Source: Pseudomonas sp. PH1b (GTDB taxonomy: Bacteria > Pseudomonadota > Gammaproteobacteria > Pseudomonadales > Pseudomonadaceae). Taken from it: a DNA stretch of 64,000 nucleotides. Numbering within the stretch: position 1 is the stretch's first letter; each line of letters opens with the position of its first letter. The notes under the pieces are model-generated. The model did no database searches. It saw only the letters and a program-made list of their open reading frames with translations, and was not told where the DNA came from. Both the position numbers and the translations under genes were made by a program. The stretch covers positions 1 to 64,000 of the forward strand of contig NZ_AYMU01000014.1 in NCBI RefSeq assembly GCF_000633395.1, written 5' to 3'. Shown here piece after piece: positions 49,126-56,533 of this stretch.

Positions 49126-51417
49126 ATGCCGTATCGTTTTGTCGTCAGCAGCGTGGTGCTGCTTTTCAGTTCACTGTGCATGGCGCAAGGTCCGGCGCCG
49201 GTGATTTCCTACACCCGTGATGTCCAGCCGATCTTTACCGAGAAGTGCGTGGCCTGCCATGCCTGCTACGACTCCGCCTGCCAGCTCAACCTGGGCAGTG
49301 GCGAGGGAGCTGCTCGCGGTGCCTCGAAGATCCCGGTGTATGACGGCGAACGCAGCAAGGCCCAGGCCCCCACGCGGCTGTTCTACGACGGATTCGGCAA
49401 GGCCGCCTGGCAGCGCCAGGGTTTCTATTCGGTACTCGATGCCCAGGGCAGCCAGGCCGCGCTGATGGCGCGGATGCTGGAGCTCGGGCACCGCACCCCG
49501 CTGCAACCCAACGCCAAGCTGCCCAGCGAGATCGTGCTGGGCCTGAATCGCGAGAACATGTGCGCTCAGCCTGCCGAGTTTGACGGTTACGCCAGCGCCC
49601 ATCCCAAGGAAGGCATGCCCCTGGCGGTGACCGGCCTGACCGACCAGCAGTACCAGACCTTGCAGCGCTGGCTGGCCTCGGGCGCGCCGATCGATGAGCA
49701 GGGCCTGGCCCCCAGCGCCCGTGAAGCGTTGCAGGTGAGCCAGTGGGAAAACCTGCTCAACGCCCCCGGCGCCCGGGAAAGCCTGGTGGCGCGCTGGCTC
49801 TATGAGCACCTGTTCCTGGCCCACCTCTATTTCGAGGGGGGCGAGCCGGGCCACTTCTTCCAGTGGGTACGTTCGCGGACCCCCAGCGGCCAGCCGATCG
49901 ACCTGATCAACACCCGTCGCCCCAACGACGATCCGGGCACCCAGGTCTACTACCGCCTGTGGCCGGTGCAAGGGGTGATCGTGCACAAGACCCACATCAC
50001 CTACCCGCTGAGCGCGGCGAAGATGGCCCGGGTCAAGACCCTGTTCTACAGCGGCGACTGGCAGGTCACTGCGTTGCCGGGCTACGGCCCGGGTCGCCGG
50101 GCCAACCCGTTCGAGACCTTCGAGGCGATCCCGGCCAAGGCCCGCTACCAGTTCATGCTGGATAACGCGGAATACTTCGTGCGCACCTTTATCCGCGGCC
50201 CGGTGTGCCGCGGGCAGATCGCTACCGACGTGATCCGCGACAACTTCTGGGCATTGTTCCAGGCGCCGGAACACGACCTCTACATCACTGATCCGGCGTA
50301 TCGCGGCCAGGCCACGCCGCTGCTGGCCATGCCTGGGCAGAACGACGATGTCGGCAGCGTGCTGGGCCTGTGGTTGTCCTACCGCGACAAGCGCAACGAG
50401 TACGAGGTCCTGCGCCGTGACTCCTATGCCGATGCTCCAGCGCCCAGTTGGTCGACCCTGTGGGCCGGCAACGACAACGCGCTGCTGAGCATTTTCCGTC
50501 ACTTCGACAGCGCCTCGGTGACCAAGGGCCTGATCGGTGAAGTGCCGCAGACGATGTGGCTGTTCGACTACCCGCTGCTGGAGCGCACCTACTATCAATT
50601 GGCGGTGAACTTCGATGTGTTCGGCAACGTCTCGCACCAGGCCCAGACCCGGCTGTACTTCGACCTGATCCGCAATGGCGCGGAGCAGAACTTCCTGCGC
50701 CTGATGCCCGCCGGCACCCGCGAGGATTTCCTCGACGATTGGTACCAGAACAGCGGCAAGTTCAAGATGTGGCTGGATTACGAGTCCATCGACGACGACA
50801 AGCGCAGTGCTCTCAAGCTTGACCTCAAGGACCCGAAAAAGGATTTCGCCAACCAGTTGCTGGCCCGCTATGGCGACCTCAACGCCAAGCCGGACCCGAT
50901 CAACCGCTGTGACAGCGCCTACTGCTCGCGACCCAATATCGACCCGGCGCTGCAGGATGCCGAACAGGCCCTGAGCCGCCTGGCGTCGCGTCCGGCAGCG
51001 GGGCTCAAGGTCATCGACCAGTTACCGGAAACGACCTTGCTGCGGATCCAGACCCTGAGCGGCAAGCGCGAGTTCTACAGCATGATGCGCAACCGCGCCC
51101 ACAGTAACGTGGCCTTCATGCTTGGCGAATCCTTGCGCTACCAGCCAGGCCTGGACACCCTGACCATTTACCCGGGCATTCTCAGCAGCTATCCGAACTT
51201 CATGTTCAACGTTCCGGCCGAGCAGGTGCCGGATTTTGTCCAGGCCATGCAGCAAGCCCGCGATGGCGCGAGTTTCGAGAAAGTGGTGGAGCGCTGGGGC
51301 ATTCGTCGCAGTCACCCGCAGTTCTGGCAGTACTTTCACGATCAGACCCGCTATCTGCAGGAAACCGATCCGATAGAAGCGGGTGTCCTGGACATGAACC
51401 GCTACGAAAACCTCTGA
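49126..51417 (+). CDS. cti: Fatty acid cis/trans isomerase
   Basis: The 763-residue protein starts at MPYRFVVSSVVLLFSSLCMAQG, a signal peptide; the frame from 49024 is longer but lacks a signal. Residues C41, C44 and H45 form a c-type haem site (CVACH) in EKCVACHACYDSACQL. This is the defining feature of Cti, a periplasmic haem enzyme that converts cis- to trans-unsaturated membrane fatty acids as a fast response to solvents and heat. The rest matches the family along its length (NDDVGSVLGLWLSYRDKRNEYEVL; YPNFMFNVPAEQVPDFV). It is divergent from metH, a known Pseudomonas arrangement. Confidence 0.95.
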   Translation: MPYRFVVSSVVLLFSSLCMAQGPAPVISYTRDVQPIFTEKCVACHACYDSACQLNLGSGEGAARGASKIPVYDGERSKAQAPTRLFYDGFGKAAWQRQGFYSVLDAQGSQAALMARMLELGHRTPLQPNAKLPSEIVLGLNRENMCAQPAEFDGYASAHPKEGMPLAVTGLTDQQYQTLQRWLASGAPIDEQGLAPSAREALQVSQWENLLNAPGARESLVARWLYEHLFLAHLYFEGGEPGHFFQWVRSRTPSGQPIDLINTRRPNDDPGTQVYYRLWPVQGVIVHKTHITYPLSAAKMARVKTLFYSGDWQVTALPGYGPGRRANPFETFEAIPAKARYQFMLDNAEYFVRTFIRGPVCRGQIATDVIRDNFWALFQAPEHDLYITDPAYRGQATPLLAMPGQNDDVGSVLGLWLSYRDKRNEYEVLRRDSYADAPAPSWSTLWAGNDNALLSIFRHFDSASVTKGLIGEVPQTMWLFDYPLLERTYYQLAVNFDVFGNVSHQAQTRLYFDLIRNGAEQNFLRLMPAGTREDFLDDWYQNSGKFKMWLDYESIDDDKRSALKLDLKDPKKDFANQLLARYGDLNAKPDPINRCDSAYCSRPNIDPALQDAEQALSRLASRPAAGLKVIDQLPETTLLRIQTLSGKREFYSMMRNRAHSNVAFMLGESLRYQPGLDTLTIYPGILSSYPNFMFNVPAEQVPDFVQAMQQARDGASFEKVVERWGIRRSHPQFWQYFHDQTRYLQETDPIEAGVLDMNRYENL

Positions 51418-51558
51418 TAGACCGCCGTTGTCCGCCCACGGGCCGCTGCTGGCGGGGTCGTGGGCGGCCCCTACCAAGGTCTATCCCGACAAAAATACTA
51501 GGACTTTGTCAGCGGCGTCGATTGGCGTAAACTGCGCCCACGTCTGCGAGGAACCACC

Positions 51559-52143
51559 ATGAGCGCCATAACCATTACCGACGCCGCCCACGATTATCTG
51601 GCTGATCTGCTATCCAAGCAGAACACCCCGGGGATTGGCATCCGCATTTTCATCACCCAGCCAGGGACTCAGTACGCCGAGACCTGCATCGCCTACTGCA
51701 AGCCGGGCGAAGAGAAACCCGAAGACAAGGCCCTGGGCCTGAAGAGTTTCACCGCCTACATCGACGCCTTCAGCGAAGGTTTCCTCGATGATGCGGTTGT
51801 CGACTACGCCACCGATCGCATGGGCGGCCAATTGACCATCAAGGCGCCCAACGCCAAGGTGCCGATGGTCAATGCCGACAGCCCGATCAACGAGCGGATC
51901 AACTACTACCTGCAAACCGAGATCAACCCGGGTCTGGCCAGCCATGGCGGCCAGGTCAGCCTGATCGAGGTGGTGGAGGATGGCATTGCCGTCTTGCAGT
52001 TCGGCGGTGGTTGCCAGGGTTGCGGCCAGGCCGATGTGACCCTGAAGGAAGGCATCGAGCGCACCTTGCTTGAGCGCATCCCCGAGCTCAAGGGCGTCCG
52101 TGACGTCACTGACCACACGCAGAAAGAAAACGCCTACTACTAA
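51559..52143 (+). CDS. nfuA: NfuA Fe-S cluster carrier protein
   Basis: The 194-residue protein has a degenerate A-type domain (about 1-100) and a C-terminal Nfu domain with the cluster-binding CxxC at C152 and C155 (GGGCQGCGQADVT). It carries Fe4S4 clusters to target apoproteins in the cytoplasm under stress. An AGGAACC site precedes ATG 51559. It is followed by a strong intrinsic terminator, so it is probably monocistronic. In the upstream 141-base gap, CCGCCCACG at 51432 and CGTGGGCGG at 51459 form a 9-bp inverted repeat, a possible end for the cti transcript. Confidence 0.97.
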   Translation: MSAITITDAAHDYLADLLSKQNTPGIGIRIFITQPGTQYAETCIAYCKPGEEKPEDKALGLKSFTAYIDAFSEGFLDDAVVDYATDRMGGQLTIKAPNAKVPMVNADSPINERINYYLQTEINPGLASHGGQVSLIEVVEDGIAVLQFGGGCQGCGQADVTLKEGIERTLLERIPELKGVRDVTDHTQKENAYY

Positions 52144-52161
52144 GGCGTTCGCTGCGACTTG

Positions 52162-52194
52162 AAAAAACGGCGCCCCGTGAGCGCCGTTTTTTTA
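52162..52194 (+). terminator. Intrinsic terminator after nfuA
   Basis: AAAAAACGGCGC and GCGCCGTTTTTTT form a GC core stem with long A/T flanks and a CCCGTGA loop. It lies about 20 bases after the nfuA stop. Confidence 0.9.
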
Positions 52195-52197
52195 TGC

Positions 52198-52562
52198 CTG
52201 CAAGCCGGCTCCTCCCCCCAAAAAACGTCTTCCGTAGGAGCCGGCTTGCCGGCGAATGGGCCCTTGAGCCCTGCACCGATACCGAAGACGCCTTCGCTGG
52301 CAAGCCAGCTCCTACAAGGTGTCAGGTGCGGCAATGATGGGCGGCGCCCAACCTCGCAGGAGCCGGCTTGCCGGCGAATAGGTCCTTGAGCTCTGCACCG
52401 ATACCGAGAACGCCTTCGCTGGCAAGCCAGCTCCTACAAGGCGTCAGGCACGGCAATGAAGGGAGGCGCGCAACCTCGTAGGAGCCGGCTTGCCGGCGAA
52501 TGGGCCCTCGAGCCTTGCACCGATACCGAGACCGCCTTCGCTGGCAAGCCAGCTCCTACGGG
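52198..52562. repeat. Tandem REP array, 122-bp units (three), inverted relative to the other arrays
   Basis: Units start at 52234, 52356 and 52478 (122 bases apart). Here the first half is the CCGG type (GGAGCCGGCTTGCCGGCGAA) and the second half the CTGG type (CGCTGGCAAGCCAGCTCCTAC), so the array runs opposite to those at 24714, 40562 and 62133. A remnant with CAAGCCGGCTCCT starts at 52201. Together with the nfuA terminator it fills the gap to cobM. Confidence 0.93.
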
Positions 52563-52589
52563 CCAACTCCTGCGGGTGGGCGCTTGGGC

Positions 52590-53336
52590 TCAGGGGCGGT
52601 AGAGGTGGGCGTGCCCGGCGCGGTACAGCGAGGATTCGCTGAATGCATCGGTGGCCAGCACCCGGCCCACCAGGATCAGTGCCGTGCGCCGGAAGCCCTT
52701 GGCCGCCACCTGATCGATGATGTCCGCCAGGGTTCCCAGGGCCCAGTCCTGATCCGGCCAGGTGGCCCGGTGCACCACGGCAATCGGGCAGTCGGCGCCG
52801 TAGTGCGGCAGCAGTTCGGCGACGATCTTCGGTAGGTGATTGACCCCCAGGTGGATCGCCATGGTCGCGCCATGGGCCGCCAGGCTGGCGAACTCCTCGC
52901 CGGCCGGCATCGCTGTCTTGTCGGCGTAGCGGGTGAGAATCACGCTCTGGGACACGTCCGGCAGGGTCAGTTCGGCCCCCAGCAACGCGGCGCAGGCGGC
53001 GGTGGCGGTGACCCCGGGGATGATCTCGAAGGCAATGCCCAGCTCCCGCAGGCAGCGGATCTGCTCGCCGATGGCGCCGTACAGGCTCGGGTCGCCGGAA
53101 TGCACCCGGGCCACATCCTGGCCCTGGTCATGGGCTTGCTTGATCACTTCGATGATCTGTTCCAAGTGCAGTTCGGCGCTGTTGACCAGCCGTTCGGCGT
53201 GATGCCCTTCAAGTACCGCCTGGGGCACCAGGGAGCCGGCGTAGATGATCACCGGGCAACGCTGGATCAGGCGCAGGCCCTTGACGGTGATCAATTCGGG
53301 GTCGCCGGGGCCGGCACCGATGAAGTAGACAGTCAT
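52590..53336 (-). CDS. cobM: Precorrin-4 C11-methyltransferase
   Basis: The 248-residue protein is of the SAM-dependent tetrapyrrole methyltransferase family. It has the N-terminal MTVYFIGAGPGDPELITVKG, the GDPSLYGAIGEQI SAM-binding loop, IPGVTATAACAALLG, and MAIHLGVNHLP near 155. It methylates C11 of precorrin-4 to give precorrin-5 in the aerobic cobalamin route. It is the last gene of the minus-strand operon cbtB-cbtA-cobE-cobM, 82 bases after cobE, and should be under the cobalamin riboswitch at 54841. Confidence 0.95.
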   Translation of the reverse strand: MTVYFIGAGPGDPELITVKGLRLIQRCPVIIYAGSLVPQAVLEGHHAERLVNSAELHLEQIIEVIKQAHDQGQDVARVHSGDPSLYGAIGEQIRCLRELGIAFEIIPGVTATAACAALLGAELTLPDVSQSVILTRYADKTAMPAGEEFASLAAHGATMAIHLGVNHLPKIVAELLPHYGADCPIAVVHRATWPDQDWALGTLADIIDQVAAKGFRRTALILVGRVLATDAFSESSLYRAGHAHLYRP

Positions 53337-53418
53337 GGCTGTTTCCTGTGAAAAAAAGGCGGTAGCGCCGCTTCAGATGAAGATTGCTCATGATCGAGGG
53401 CGGGGATTATCGGCGATT

Positions 53419-53832
53419 CTACCGGCAGGCGGCCAATGCCAGGGTGGCCTGGGCGTATTTCTGGCGGGGCACCCAGAGCCTGGCGGGCTGCTGATGCAGG
53501 TGCTCGGCCAGGGCCAGGGCGGCGCTTTCGGCCACGCCGTAGCAGCCGGTACGCTCGAAGGCGATCTGCGAGCGATGGCTCAGGCGCAGGGCGTAGGGGG
53601 CGAGCTGACTGCTGCTGAAACAGGTCAGCGGCAGTTCCAGTTGCTCCGCCAGTTGCAGCAGGCCGGGCTCGTTGCGCTTGAGGTCGATGCTGGCCAGGGC
53701 CAAGACCTGCGCGGTCTGCAACTGGTGTGCCGCCAGGACCTGGTCGAGCAAGGCGCGCAGCGTGGTCACCGGGCAGCCTTTCTGGCAACCCAGGCCGACC
53801 ACCAGGGTCGGCGCTGCGCTTGAATCACTCAT
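53419..53832 (-). CDS. cobE: Cobalamin biosynthesis protein CobE (CbiG C-terminal domain)
   Basis: The 137-residue protein starts at MSDSSAAPTLVVGLGCQKGCP. It has the CbiG C-terminal / CobE signature (GLGCQKGCPVTTLRALLDQVL; LASIDLKRNEPGLLQLAEQL; SEx-type ending ESAALALAEHL). CobE has been linked to handling of precorrin intermediates in aerobic pathways; its exact reaction is unsettled. Its ATG overlaps the stop of cbtA by 4 bases, and cobM follows. The frame open further upstream is the antiphase of cbtA, not a longer cobE. Confidence 0.88.
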   Translation of the reverse strand: MSDSSAAPTLVVGLGCQKGCPVTTLRALLDQVLAAHQLQTAQVLALASIDLKRNEPGLLQLAEQLELPLTCFSSSQLAPYALRLSHRSQIAFERTGCYGVAESAALALAEHLHQQPARLWVPRQKYAQATLALAACR

Positions 53833-54530
53833 GCCGAGTACGGGTCCGCACCCTTGCGCCGGAACAGCCAGGCGCTGATCAGCCCCAGCGCCAGCCAGAA
53901 CGCGGCGTTGGTCAGTTGCGAGGCGATCTTGAACTGCGCTTCCAGGGCTTCGGGAGCCAGCATGGAGTGCACTTCCGGCTGTGGCGCGCCGATCACATGG
54001 GGGACGGCGATGATGGCCGCACCCAGGATCTTCAGCAGCCAGTTCTGGGCGAACACGATCAGCGCGATGCCCACGGCGGTGGAGGCGGCGGTGCCGACCC
54101 ACCAGACCTGGCGCTGCACCAGATCGGCGGCTGCGGTGCCCGGCAATTCCGGTGGCAGCCCCAGGGTGGGCGCCAGGCAGAAGGTGGCGTAGCCGGCCAG
54201 GCCCCAGAGCAGCCCCTGGGAGGTGCGGTTAGGTGCGCGCAGGGTGTAGAGCCCGGCCAGCATCAGGGCAAAACCCACTGCCACCACCAGGTTGCCGCCG
54301 GTGGTGGACAGCACGCGCTGCCAGCCGTCTTCCGGTTCCCAGGCTTCGGCGTCGTGGCTATGCCCGGCCATGGCGCCCTCGGCGTGTTCATGGACTTCGG
54401 CCGCGGGGGCCTTTTCATAGGTTTCCGCCTGGAGGATCAACGGGGCGACCCAGAAGCTTTGCAGCAGGGTCAGCAGCAGGGCGGCCAGCAGCCCGGTGAA
54501 ACCTGCGGTTTGCGCGATACGCTTGATCAT
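53829..54530 (-). CDS. cbtA: CbtA cobalt transporter subunit
   Basis: The 233-residue inner-membrane protein starts at MIKRIAQTAGFTGLLAALLLTLLQSFWVAPLILQAETYEK. Five to six membrane segments are visible. A periplasmic His-rich stretch HEHAEGAMAGHSHD follows TM1 and may bind cobalt. CbtA is the main subunit of a cobalt uptake system predicted from its regular association with B12 riboswitches. It lies 11 bases after cbtB. Cobalt import here feeds the CobN/ChlI/ChlD chelatase encoded divergently. Confidence 0.9.
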   Translation of the reverse strand: MIKRIAQTAGFTGLLAALLLTLLQSFWVAPLILQAETYEKAPAAEVHEHAEGAMAGHSHDAEAWEPEDGWQRVLSTTGGNLVVAVGFALMLAGLYTLRAPNRTSQGLLWGLAGYATFCLAPTLGLPPELPGTAAADLVQRQVWWVGTAASTAVGIALIVFAQNWLLKILGAAIIAVPHVIGAPQPEVHSMLAPEALEAQFKIASQLTNAAFWLALGLISAWLFRRKGADPYSA

Positions 54531-54541
54531 CTCGGCAGGCC

Positions 54542-54730
54542 TCAGTGGCAAGGGAACGCGGCGCTGTGGCGGGTATCGTGGGCAGCGTTGTGCACCGCTT
54601 CGATATGGGAGAAACCGGCGAAGTACACCAGGCACGCGCCCAGGATCGAGGCACCGATGGCGGCCACCAGGCGCTGGCTCAGGGTGGAGGTGCTGGTGGT
54701 GGTATGGCTGGTGCTGCTGATGATCGACAT
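54542..54730 (-). CDS. cbtB: CbtB cobalt transporter small subunit
   Basis: The 62-residue protein starts at MSIISSTSHTTTSTSTLSQRL. It has one membrane helix (LVAAIGASILGACLVYFAGF) and a His-rich C-terminus HIEAVHNAAHDTRHSAAFPCH, the CbtB metal-binding signature. It is the first gene of the operon, about 110 bases after the riboswitch. It is too short to stand out by length alone, but the His pattern and the neighbour cbtA make the call secure. Confidence 0.9.
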   Translation of the reverse strand: MSIISSTSHTTTSTSTLSQRLVAAIGASILGACLVYFAGFSHIEAVHNAAHDTRHSAAFPCH

Positions 54731-54840
54731 GGCGCTTCCCTTTGGAGTGTCGGCGGGGAGCGGCGCAGGAAAACCCCGCGTGACGGCCACGCAGGGTTTG
54801 CAACAGCGCCCGCCCACCGCGGGTTTGTTATCTGTGTGTT

Positions 54841-55036
54841 GCGGGCCGGTCTCCGGGCTTGCGAGGGGCAGGGCAGTGTCATGCCGTGCCGGCAAGTGTC
54901 GCCTTCCCATGCCTTGGCACAGTGGATTCGACACTTCGCTCGCTTACCGTTGCGGGGGCAGCACCGGACTGGTCACGACTTTGTAGTAAAGCACGTGATT
55001 CACCGGTTTCCCGTTTCACCCTGTGAAGGGCACCCG
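54841..55036 (-). promoter_or_regulatory. Cobalamin riboswitch controlling cbtB-cbtA-cobE-cobM
   Basis: Read on the minus strand, the order is the canonical one: GGTGCCC near 55033; CGGGAAACCGGTGAA (55002-55016); CCGGTGCTGCCCCCGCAACGG (54951-54968 region), the conserved core; CATGGGAAGGCG; and the B12-box GCCCGGAGACCGGCC at 54844-54858. All class-I elements are present in the right order. It lies about 110 bases before cbtB and should shut the operon off when adenosylcobalamin is abundant. Confidence 0.93.
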
Positions 55037-55149
55037 TAACAAGGCGCGTAGCAAATCATGGGCGGGGCAGGGGCGTCAATTGCCATGAACGCAGGCGCAG
55101 GTGCCGGCTGGTCGGCGCATTGCCGATTGACCGTCTCCCGCGCTCTGCG

Positions 55150-55350
55150 TAGCCTTGCGCCTTCGAGGTTCTTCGGCCAGGGGTCGAAGCTAAGAAGGGA
55201 ACGCGGTCGATGCCGCGGCTGCCCCCGCAACTGTGAAGGGTTTGATTGCTGCAAGGCCACTGCACGAGCGTCGACGACGCCGGCGGGAAGGCGCAGCAAG
55301 CGCCGGTGCCAACGACCGGCCAGCCCTCAGCCAGGAGACCTGCCTCGATC
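55150..55350 (+). promoter_or_regulatory. Cobalamin riboswitch controlling cobW-cobN-chlI/D
   Basis: On the plus strand: a P2 arm around GGTTCTTCGGCC; GAAGGGAACGCGGTCGATGCCGCG; the conserved core GCTGCCCCCGCAACTGTGAAG (55220-55240); GGCGGGAAGGCG; and the B12-box GCCAGGAGACCTGCC at 55330-55344. About 115 bases separate it from the cobW start. The two riboswitches lie head to head, so their promoters must share or overlap the about 110 bases between them. Confidence 0.92.
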
Positions 55351-55459
55351 CAAGATTCTCACTACAACCGGGCGGGGTGATCCGGTGGCGAAATCTCCGT
55401 GCGCCTGGCGCTGCGGCTCTCGTCCCGTTTGCCCACCTGCTTTGCCAAAAGGGCATCCG

Positions 55460-56530
55460 ATGAAAACACTGGCCAAACTCCCTGTCACCATCGTCACCGG
55501 CTTCCTTGGCTCGGGCAAGACCACCTTGCTGCGGCACATGCTGGACAACGCCCAGGGCCGGCGCATTGCAGTGATCGTCAACGAATTCGGCGAGCTGGGC
55601 ATCGACGGCGAGATCCTCAAGCAGTGCTCCATCGGCTGCACCGAGGAAGAGGCCAGCGGCCGGGTCTACGAGCTGGCCAACGGCTGCCTGTGCTGCACCG
55701 TGCAGGAAGAGTTCTTCCCGGTGATGCGTGAACTGGTGGCGCGCCGCGGCGACCTGGACCACATCCTCATCGAAACCTCCGGCCTGGCCCTGCCCAAGCC
55801 CCTGGTCCAGGCCTTCCAGTGGCCGGAAATCCGCAGCGCCTGCACCGTCGACGCAGTGATCACTGTGGTCGACAGCCCGGCGGTGGCCGCCGGCACCTTC
55901 GCCGCCTTCCCCGACCAGGTGGACGCCCAGCGCAAGCTCGACCCCAACCTGGACCACGAATCGCCCCTGCATGAGCTGTTCGCCGACCAGCTGTCCAGCG
56001 CCGACCTGGTGATCCTCAACAAGACCGACCTGATCAGCCCCGAAGACCTGGCCAAGGTCCGCCTGGAAGTGGCCGAGGAGCTGCCGCCGGCGGTCAAGGT
56101 CATCGAAGCCAGCAGCGGGCGCCTGCCCCTGGACGTGCTGCTGGGCGTGGGAGCCGGCTCCGAGGAACACATCGACAGCCGCCACAGCCACCACGACCAT
56201 CACCACGACGGCGATGACGATCACGACGACCATGATCACGATGCCTTCGACTCGATCTCCATCGAACTGCCGCAAGCCGATGAAAGCCTGCTGCTGGATG
56301 CCCTGACCCAGCTGGTGGTCAAGCACGGCATCCTGCGGGTCAAGGGGTTCGCTGCCATCCCCAACAAGCCGATGCGCCTGTTGATCCAGGGCGTGGGCAC
56401 CCGTTTCGACAAGCACTTCGACCGCAAGTGGGGCGCCGATGAGGCCCGCACCACGCGCCTGGTGCTGATCGGCCAGGAACTGGACGCCGCCCAGCTGGAA
56501 GCCCAGCTGCGCGCTGCCCTCAGCGTCTAA
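55460..56530 (+). CDS. cobW: CobW-family GTP-dependent metallochaperone
   Basis: The 356-residue protein starts at MKTLAKLPVTIVTGFLGSGKTTLL, with Walker A at about 14-22. The conserved CxCC motif (GCLCC) lies near residue 75, followed by ETSGLALPKP, the NKTDL guanine-specificity motif and a C-terminal CobW domain. A metal-binding stretch is very rich in His and Asp (HSHHDHHHDGDDDHDDHDHD) at about 240-260. CobW is thought to deliver cobalt to the chelatase. It is the first gene after the riboswitch. Upstream frame extension runs through the riboswitch and is not coding. Confidence 0.95.
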   Translation: MKTLAKLPVTIVTGFLGSGKTTLLRHMLDNAQGRRIAVIVNEFGELGIDGEILKQCSIGCTEEEASGRVYELANGCLCCTVQEEFFPVMRELVARRGDLDHILIETSGLALPKPLVQAFQWPEIRSACTVDAVITVVDSPAVAAGTFAAFPDQVDAQRKLDPNLDHESPLHELFADQLSSADLVILNKTDLISPEDLAKVRLEVAEELPPAVKVIEASSGRLPLDVLLGVGAGSEEHIDSRHSHHDHHHDGDDDHDDHDHDAFDSISIELPQADESLLLDALTQLVVKHGILRVKGFAAIPNKPMRLLIQGVGTRFDKHFDRKWGADEARTTRLVLIGQELDAAQLEAQLRAALSV

Positions 56531-56533
56531 GCC

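Noticed and set aside
53419..54102. Longer CobE from 54102
   Set aside because: The extension lies entirely within cbtA in another frame and is Arg/Gly-rich without family similarity; the ATG at 53832 overlaps the cbtA stop as expected for a coupled gene.
55058..55459. N-terminal extension of CobW
   Set aside because: The open frame runs through the cobalamin riboswitch; the family start MKTLAKLPVTIVTGFLGSGK is at 55460.
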